NCBI GenBank assembly: GCA_030599445.1 | Contig: JAUVOA010000047.1 | Coordinates: 1-9,128, forward strand | DNA from: Atribacterota bacterium | GTDB lineage: Bacteria > Atribacterota > Phoenicimicrobiia > Phoenicimicrobiales > Phoenicimicrobiaceae | Reading direction: 5' to 3' | DNA length: 9,128 nt | Shown here: positions 5,291-9,128 of the stretch, piece after piece | Position numbering within the stretch: position 1 is the first letter of the stretch | Layout of the letters: each line of letters opens with the position of its first letter | Made by a program: the position numbers and the translations under genes | The notes under the pieces: generated by a model | The model's database searches: none | Seen by the model: only the letters and a program-made list of their open reading frames with translations | Told to the model about the DNA's origin: nothing

Positions 5291-6163
5291 GTGATACGTA
5301 CAAAAAAAATTACCCCTTGGCTATATATTACCCCTGCAATATTTCTATTGTTTTTCTTTTTAGTCTACCCCTCAATTAATACATTGTATGTTTCCTTTTT
5401 TAATTATAATTCAGAGATATTTATGGGTATTAAAAATTATCTCTATTGTTTTACCAATGAGATTATGCTTAATTCTTTTCGAAATAATGCTCTATGGGTA
5501 ATACTATTTGTTCCCCTGACGGTATCTTTAGGGTTAGTTATAGCAGTATTGGCAGATCGAGTTAAATATGAATCGATCGCGAAATCAATAATATTTATGC
5601 CTATGGCTATTTCCTTCGTAGGTGCGGGAGTAATTTGGAAATTTGTTTACGCTTATAGGCCGGCTTCAGCCGCTCAAACTGGTATTCTTAACGCAATTCG
5701 TTCATTTTTTCAGTTAGAACCCTTACCCTGGCTAATTATTAGACCCTGGCTTAATAATTTTTGTTTAATTATGGTAGGGGTATGGATATGGACTGGATTC
5801 TGTATGGTAATATTATCAGCAAATTATAAAGGCATACCCCGCGAGCTATTAGAAGCAGCTCGGGTAGATGGCGCTACCGAATTCAAAATTTTCTGGAAAA
5901 TTATTTTACCTTTAATGAAACCCACCCTTGCAGTAGTAGCTACCACTATGACTATTAATGTTCTTAAAGTATTTGATATTGTCTATGTAATGACCAATGG
6001 AAATTTTAATACCGAAGTTGTTGCCAACCGAATGTATAAAGAGATGTTTATTTTTAGAAATTATGGTCGGGCGAGTGCAATTGCAGTTATATTATTAATG
6101 CTTATTATTCCTATGATAATTATCAATATTCAGCGGTTCAGGGAGCAGGAGGCTATAAGATGA
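5291..6163 (+). CDS. Alpha-glucoside ABC transporter permease (AglF/MalF-like)
   Basis: A 290-residue inner-membrane permease of the sugar (MalF-type, BPD_transp_1) family, one half of the transport channel. Six membrane segments can be placed at about 11-31, 67-89, 98-120, 155-176, 210-232 and 261-280. The cytoplasmic EAA loop, which docks the ATPase, is intact: E188-A-A-R-V-D-G194 followed by KIILPLMKP (203-211). The segment WKFVYAYRPASAAQTGILNAI (116-136) resembles AglF-type permeases, matching the AglE-like binding protein. The start is GTG at 5291, chosen because AAAGGA at 5276-5281 precedes it by nine bases and the N-terminus TPWLYITPAIFLL is typical. Its stop TGA overlaps the next ATG as ATGA, so the two permeases should be translationally coupled. 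Confidence 0.92.
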   Translation: MIRTKKITPWLYITPAIFLLFFFLVYPSINTLYVSFFNYNSEIFMGIKNYLYCFTNEIMLNSFRNNALWVILFVPLTVSLGLVIAVLADRVKYESIAKSIIFMPMAISFVGAGVIWKFVYAYRPASAAQTGILNAIRSFFQLEPLPWLIIRPWLNNFCLIMVGVWIWTGFCMVILSANYKGIPRELLEAARVDGATEFKIFWKIILPLMKPTLAVVATTMTINVLKVFDIVYVMTNGNFNTEVVANRMYKEMFIFRNYGRASAIAVILLMLIIPMIIINIQRFREQEAIR

Positions 6164-7020
6164 TAAAAAAGCTAATTTCGATGTTTTCACATGGGCCGCT
6201 TCATTTAGTAATAATTATGGTAGCTTTTATCTGGATACTTCCAAGTGTTGGTCTGTTGATAACTTCTTTTCGATCTTCTGCCGATGTAGCAGCATCCGGT
6301 TGGTGGACTGTTTTTGAACACCCTTTTAATTTTACCCGCTACACTCTAGAAAATTACCAAGAAGTTATTCTAAAGATTGGTATAGGAAAAGCCTTCTTAA
6401 ATACTTTACTAATTACTATCCCTGCTACTATTATTCCAATATTAATTGCTTCTTTTGCTGCCTACGCCTTTGCTTGGATGGAATTTCCCGGGCGAAGATT
6501 ATTATTTGTAATTTTAGTTGGCTTGTTAGTAGTTCCTCTACAAATGACTTTGATACCCGTCCTGCGAATTTTTAATAAATTAGGAATAGCCGGTACTTTT
6601 CCCGGGATATGGCTTGCTCATACTGGATATGGGCTTCCTCTAATAATTTATTTATTGTATAATTTTATATCTGGATTGCCCAGTGAATTGTTTGATTCTT
6701 CTTCTATAGATGGCGCCACTCCTTTTCAAATATTCACCAGGATGGTAATACCATTATCTTTGCCAGCTCTTGCCTCTGTTACTATCTTTCAGTTCTTATG
6801 GGTTTGGAATGATCTTTTAGTAGCCTTGGTCTATTTAGGGGGAACGCCTGATGTTGCTCCGCTTACTGTACGAATAAGCGCTTTAGTAGGTTCTTATGGA
6901 CAGGATTGGGAACTGCTTACTGCCGCAGCTTTTGTTTCTATGGCCCTTCCTTTAGTTCTCTTTTTAGGATTACAACGCTATTTTGTAAAAGGTATTTTAG
7001 CCGGGTCAGTGAAGGGATAA
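6160..7020 (+). CDS. Alpha-glucoside ABC transporter permease (AglG/MalG-like)
   Basis: A 286-residue inner-membrane permease of the MalG-type family, the partner of the preceding gene. Membrane segments fall at about 13-36, 79-103, 112-134, 150-170, 203-223 and 254-272. GWWTVFEHPFNFT (47-59), LTLIPVLRI-like PLQMTLIPVLRIFNKLGI (126-143) and FQFLWVWNDLLVALVYLGG (210-228) are characteristic of AglG-type proteins. The EAA loop is degenerate at its head: D179-S-S-S-I-D-G185 instead of EAA-x3-G, but IFTRMVIPLSLP (191-202) is normal. Start ATG overlaps the upstream stop by four bases. No ATPase gene follows, although the family needs a MalK/MsmK-type subunit; a shared ATPase from another locus is presumably used. 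A perfect 30-bp palindrome begins at the last base of its stop codon. Confidence 0.92.
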   Translation: MIKKLISMFSHGPLHLVIIMVAFIWILPSVGLLITSFRSSADVAASGWWTVFEHPFNFTRYTLENYQEVILKIGIGKAFLNTLLITIPATIIPILIASFAAYAFAWMEFPGRRLLFVILVGLLVVPLQMTLIPVLRIFNKLGIAGTFPGIWLAHTGYGLPLIIYLLYNFISGLPSELFDSSSIDGATPFQIFTRMVIPLSLPALASVTIFQFLWVWNDLLVALVYLGGTPDVAPLTVRISALVGSYGQDWELLTAAAFVSMALPLVLFLGLQRYFVKGILAGSVKG

Positions 7021-7049
7021 AATTAATTTGCTAATTAGCAAATTAATTT
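7020..7049. terminator. Perfect 30-bp palindrome at the end of the importer operon
   Basis: AAATTAATTTGCTAA (7020-7034) and TTAGCAAATTAATTT (7035-7049) are exact inverted repeats without a spacer. In RNA the stem would be AT-rich with two G-C pairs, ending in AUUUAG rather than a U-run. It could stabilise the 3' end or terminate weakly; a protein-binding palindrome is the alternative. Confidence 0.35.
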
Positions 7050-7050
7050 A

Positions 7051-7092
7051 GTCGTTAGTGAATAGTAATTCGTATCGCGTATCGCGTTACAG
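7051..7092 (+). repeat. Forward heptamer array (GT-phase), six units
   Basis: Six units in perfect register all begin with GT: GTCGTTA, GTGAATA, GTAATTC, GTATCGC, GTATCGC and GTTACAG. They open the 7021-7633 gap just after the 30-bp palindrome and belong to the family at 3325-3466. Confidence 0.7.
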
Positions 7093-7150
7093 AAATACAA
7101 AGTAATTTATTGTAATTATCATCACGGGCTCCAGTTTATAAGTAAGAAAT

Positions 7151-7199
7151 AATCTCAAAATTGAGATTGCTTCGGTCGTTTTACTCCCTTGCAATGACA
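7151..7199. repeat. Partial copy of the CATTGC inverted-repeat element
   Basis: TTGAGATTGCTTCG at 7161-7174 is identical to 5195-5208, and GCAATGACAAAA follows in both copies after about twenty diverged bases. Here the left part is replaced by AATCTCAA, forming a local 8-bp dyad AATCTCAA / TTGAGATT (7151-7168). Only the right half of the element survives. Confidence 0.6.
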
Positions 7200-7218
7200 A
7201 AAATTGGATTTTTTTTGC

Positions 7219-7284
7219 GGGTTCGATGAATCGAACCCCTACAACACATTACTTATTTCGGGCAGACACAAGGTCTGCCCCTAC
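7219..7284 (-). repeat. Two tandem GTAG-headed REP hairpins, reverse strand
   Basis: GGGTTCGAT / ATCGAACCC around GA (7219-7238), then CTAC (7239-7242), is an exact 24-base inverted copy of the element at 368-391. A second hairpin, GGGCAGAC / GTCTGCCC with a 5-base loop (7260-7280), also ends in CTAC (7281-7284). Read on the reverse strand both carry the GTAG head directly before the palindrome. Confidence 0.7.
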
Positions 7285-7296
7285 CTCTGGCTTTTA

Positions 7297-7310
7297 CCAC
7301 AATACGCGAC
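7297..7310 (-). repeat. Reverse heptamer pair (AC-phase)
   Basis: CCACAAT and ACGCGAC are in period 7 and match the reverse heptamers at 3739-3752 (ACGCAAT, ACGCGAT). They lie 12 bases after the REP pair. CTAACCAATCAACCC (7323-7337) resembles an inverted, eroded form of the GTTAATTG octamers. The stretch 7338-7373 is pyrimidine-rich with nothing recognisable. Confidence 0.35.
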
Positions 7311-7373
7311 GATTCTAATAAGCTAACCAATCAACCCACAAATCTTCTATTTTCTTTCTTCCCCCCTTTCTTC

Positions 7374-7415
7374 ACTAAATACTATATACTATATAATATA
7401 TACTATATGCTATAG
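7374..7415 (-). repeat. Reverse heptamer array, ACTATAT type, six units
   Basis: ACTAAAT, ACTATAT, ACTATAT, AATATAT, ACTATAT and GCTATAG run in exact period 7. This is an AT-rich variant in the reverse orientation. Downstream, GATAGAAA (7427-7434) pairs with TTTCTATC (7449-7456), followed by TTTTC, a feeble terminator-like hairpin. Confidence 0.65.
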
Positions 7416-7474
7416 TGGGGTAGTTAGATAGAAAGAAGAATACTACTTTTTCTATCTTTTCTTTCGCTTTCTTA

Positions 7475-7509
7475 ACTCGATACTCAATACTATATACTCG
7501 ATACTATAT
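7475..7509 (-). repeat. Reverse heptamer array, ACTCGAT/ACTATAT mix, five units
   Basis: ACTCGAT, ACTCAAT, ACTATAT, ACTCGAT and ACTATAT are in exact period 7. The mixture links the ACTATAT variant to the GTATCGA family, whose reverse complement is ACTCGAT in this phase. The array ends nine bases before the candidate dgt promoter. Confidence 0.7.
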
Positions 7510-7517
7510 TTAAATAC

Positions 7518-7546
7518 TTGCAGAATTCACTACAATTTTATAAAAT
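7518..7546 (+). promoter_or_regulatory. Candidate sigma-70 promoter for dgt
   Basis: TTGCAG (7518-7523) and TAAAAT (7541-7546) are separated by 17 bases. The -10 box matches at five of six positions. The implied start near 7553 leaves a leader of about 80 bases. It follows directly on the repeat mosaic, so dgt would begin a new transcription unit. Confidence 0.35.
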
Positions 7547-7633
7547 AAATAATAATAATCTATTATTAAAGTAAAAGCAAAGCAAAAAGTTTTCTTCTCA
7601 CCGTATTTTTTTATTTTATTTAGGGGAAAAATT

Positions 7634-8776
7634 ATGAACGAAGAGAGCTTTAAAAAAGAAATCCTTGATTTTGAAGATAAATACATTTCTCCTTATGCTG
7701 CGAAAAATTGTGAAGCCAGAAGAGAGCGCGAGACATCTCATCCCTTTAGGGGTCCTTATTCAAGAGACCGAGATCATATATTATATAGTGGTTCATTTCG
7801 TAGATATATAGGGAAGACTCAGGTTATATATTTTGCAGCAAGTTTTGATGAACAGTTATCTAATCGGAGTATCCATACTTTACAAGTTTCTCAAATAGCT
7901 CGAACCATAGGGAAGGCTTTAAAGTTAAATCTTGATCTTATTGAAGCTATTGCCCTTGGCCATGATTTAGGACATGCTCCCTTTGGGCATGATGGAGAGG
8001 AGATTCTTCAAGAGATTTGCCAGGAGAAGAATATTGGCTTATTTTTTCATAATATCCACAGTCTTAGAATAGTCGATAAACTTGCCAATGCTTGTAAGGG
8101 GATGAACTTGACCTTTCAAGTAAGAGATGGAATTCTCTCTCATGATGGTGAAATTAACGAGAAATATCTAAAACCGGACAGAGATAAAACCGAAGCCGAT
8201 TTAACGGATTATTGCCAGAAAAAATTCCAAGGGGGTGAGATGCCGATAGTACCAACAACTTTAGAAGGGTGTGTAGTTCGGATGTCAGATGCCATCTCCT
8301 ATGTAGGACAAGATTTCGAAGATGCGATACGAATAGGTATTTTAAAAAAGAGTGAATTACCAGAGGGAATTAAGAAAGGATTAGGAGAAAGCAATACAGA
8401 CATTATAAATTCCCTGGTAACTGATATTATAGTTAATTCTTATAATCGTGATGAAATAAGCTATTCATCTAATATTGCCGAGAGAGTTTTTGAGTTGAAA
8501 CAATTTAATACCGAAAGGATATATAAAAGCCCAAGACTAAAAGGGAAAAAAACAAAGTTAAAAACCGCCTTTAAATTTCTTTTTGAAAAATTTCTAAGTG
8601 CTCTTAATCGGGGCGAGGAAGAATCTTTAATTTTTAAAGAATGGATTTTCAATAGGGGTAAAAACAAGGGAGCAGATTATGTAAGTAGCAATTTACTTGA
8701 GCAAGTGGTGGTAGATTATATTGCTTCTATGACAGATAGGTATTTTAATAATACTTATATAAAATATAAAAAATAA
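7634..8776 (+). CDS. dgt: HD-domain deoxynucleoside triphosphate triphosphohydrolase
   Basis: A 380-residue cytosolic enzyme of the dGTPase family, which hydrolyses dNTPs to deoxynucleoside and triphosphate and so controls the dNTP pool. The N-terminal signature YSRDRDHILYSGSFRRYIGKTQV (42-64) is diagnostic for the family. Metal-binding HD residues are visible: H81 in NRSIHTLQV, H110-D111 in GHDLGHAPFGHDGE, and D219 in RMSDAISYVGQD. H119 of FGHDGE is the additional conserved His. Length is typical for the shorter bacterial Dgt proteins. Start ATG follows AGGGGA at 7622-7627 with six bases spacing. A candidate promoter lies 88 bases upstream. Which dNTP is preferred, and whether another dNTP activates it, cannot be read from the sequence. 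A macro-domain gene follows after 47 bases in the same direction, probably co-transcribed. Confidence 0.92.
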   Translation: MNEESFKKEILDFEDKYISPYAAKNCEARRERETSHPFRGPYSRDRDHILYSGSFRRYIGKTQVIYFAASFDEQLSNRSIHTLQVSQIARTIGKALKLNLDLIEAIALGHDLGHAPFGHDGEEILQEICQEKNIGLFFHNIHSLRIVDKLANACKGMNLTFQVRDGILSHDGEINEKYLKPDRDKTEADLTDYCQKKFQGGEMPIVPTTLEGCVVRMSDAISYVGQDFEDAIRIGILKKSELPEGIKKGLGESNTDIINSLVTDIIVNSYNRDEISYSSNIAERVFELKQFNTERIYKSPRLKGKKTKLKTAFKFLFEKFLSALNRGEEESLIFKEWIFNRGKNKGADYVSSNLLEQVVVDYIASMTDRYFNNTYIKYKK

Positions 8777-8823
8777 TTTTACTTTAAATTTATTTAATTT
8801 TTTATTAAAAGGAGTAGAGTAAT

Positions 8824-9128
8824 ATGCCTGATAGAATTGAGGTTGTGCAAGGTGATATTACCAAACAACAGGTAGAGGCCATAGTTAATGCAGCCAATAA
8901 TTCTCTTCTTGGCGGCGGCGGTGTAGATGGAGCTATCCATCGAGTTGCTGGCCCTGAGCTTTTAGAAGAATGTCGTAAGTTAAAAGGATGTCCAACAGGG
9001 GAAGCGAAGATAACTCGAGGTTATCGATTGCCAGCTAAATGGGTGATTCATACTGTAGGCCCTGTCTGGAGAGGTGGAAATTACAAAGAAGACGAGGATC
9101 TTACTCGATGTTATCAGAGTTGTTTTAC
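8824..9128 (+). CDS. Macro-domain ADP-ribose-binding protein (YmdB-like), 5' part
   Basis: The first 101 codons of a macro-domain protein; the frame is open to the end of the window. Visible motifs are VVQGDIT with the ADP-ribose-contacting D11, VNAANNSLLGGGG (21-33) continuing into VDGAIH (34-39), PTGEAKITRGYRLPAKWVIHTVGPV (57-81) and the start of LTRCYQSCF. These match the YmdB / O-acetyl-ADP-ribose deacetylase subfamily of about 170-190 residues, so a little over half is present. The likely role is removal of acetyl or ADP-ribosyl groups from ADP-ribose metabolites or proteins in the cytosol; the exact substrate is uncertain. AAGGAG at 8809-8814 is nine bases before ATG. Only 47 bases separate it from dgt, with no terminator seen, so the pair is probably one operon. 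Confidence 0.93.
   Translation, partial: MPDRIEVVQGDITKQQVEAIVNAANNSLLGGGGVDGAIHRVAGPELLEECRKLKGCPTGEAKITRGYRLPAKWVIHTVGPVWRGGNYKEDEDLTRCYQSCF

Noticed and set aside
5097..5303. Reverse-strand frame of 68 codons over the SBP-permease gap
   Set aside because: Its peptide (HCEEQRDEAIS) is the translation of the CATTGCGAGG inverted repeat, a well-known spurious product, and it overlaps both genes.
8461..8667. Reverse-strand frame inside dgt
   Set aside because: Antisense shadow with low-complexity sequence and no supporting signal.

Overview
The window is AT-rich, with tight gene packing inside operons and long repeat-filled gaps between them. It suggests a low-GC, probably anaerobic, sugar-fermenting bacterium. 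The sugar-binding protein has a type I signal peptide and no lipobox cysteine, which fits a periplasm and so a diderm cell. Gene content and the style of the dispersed repeats remind me of Atribacterota-like genomes, but that placement is inference; nothing here is a taxonomic marker.

Layout: (1) 3-290, the C-terminal end of an endonuclease III / MagIII-like DNA glycosylase whose last codons are made of heptamer repeats. (2) 291-587, repeat-rich gap. (3) 588-1817, treT, trehalose glycosyltransferring synthase. (4) 1818-2054, AT-rich regulatory gap with a 35-bp palindrome over a candidate promoter. (5) 2055-3314, a ROK-family sugar-responsive repressor. (6) 3315-3847, repeat mosaic. (7) 3848-7020, an alpha-glucoside (AglE/F/G-type) ABC importer: binding protein, a repeat hairpin element, then two permeases overlapping at ATGA. 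(8) 7021-7633, a second repeat mosaic and a candidate promoter. (9) 7634-8776, an HD-domain dNTP triphosphohydrolase (dgt). (10) 8824 to the end, the start of a macro-domain protein, cut by the window edge.

The middle genes form a coherent disaccharide module. The importer would bring in an alpha-glucoside such as trehalose or maltose, TreT would interconvert trehalose with NDP-glucose plus glucose, and the ROK protein would sense a sugar and control the cluster. No transport ATPase (MalK/MsmK type) is in the window, so it must come from elsewhere.

The most unusual feature is intergenic. Three of the long gaps share one architecture: heptamer arrays of the GTATCGC family reading forward, then hairpins of REP type with a GTAG head, then heptamers of the same family in the opposite orientation (AC-phase, e.g. 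ACGCGAT, ACTATAT). These mosaics sit between the apparent transcription units, and one seems to have replaced the end of the glycosylase gene. They look like a composite dispersed repeat family that deserves a genome-wide search.
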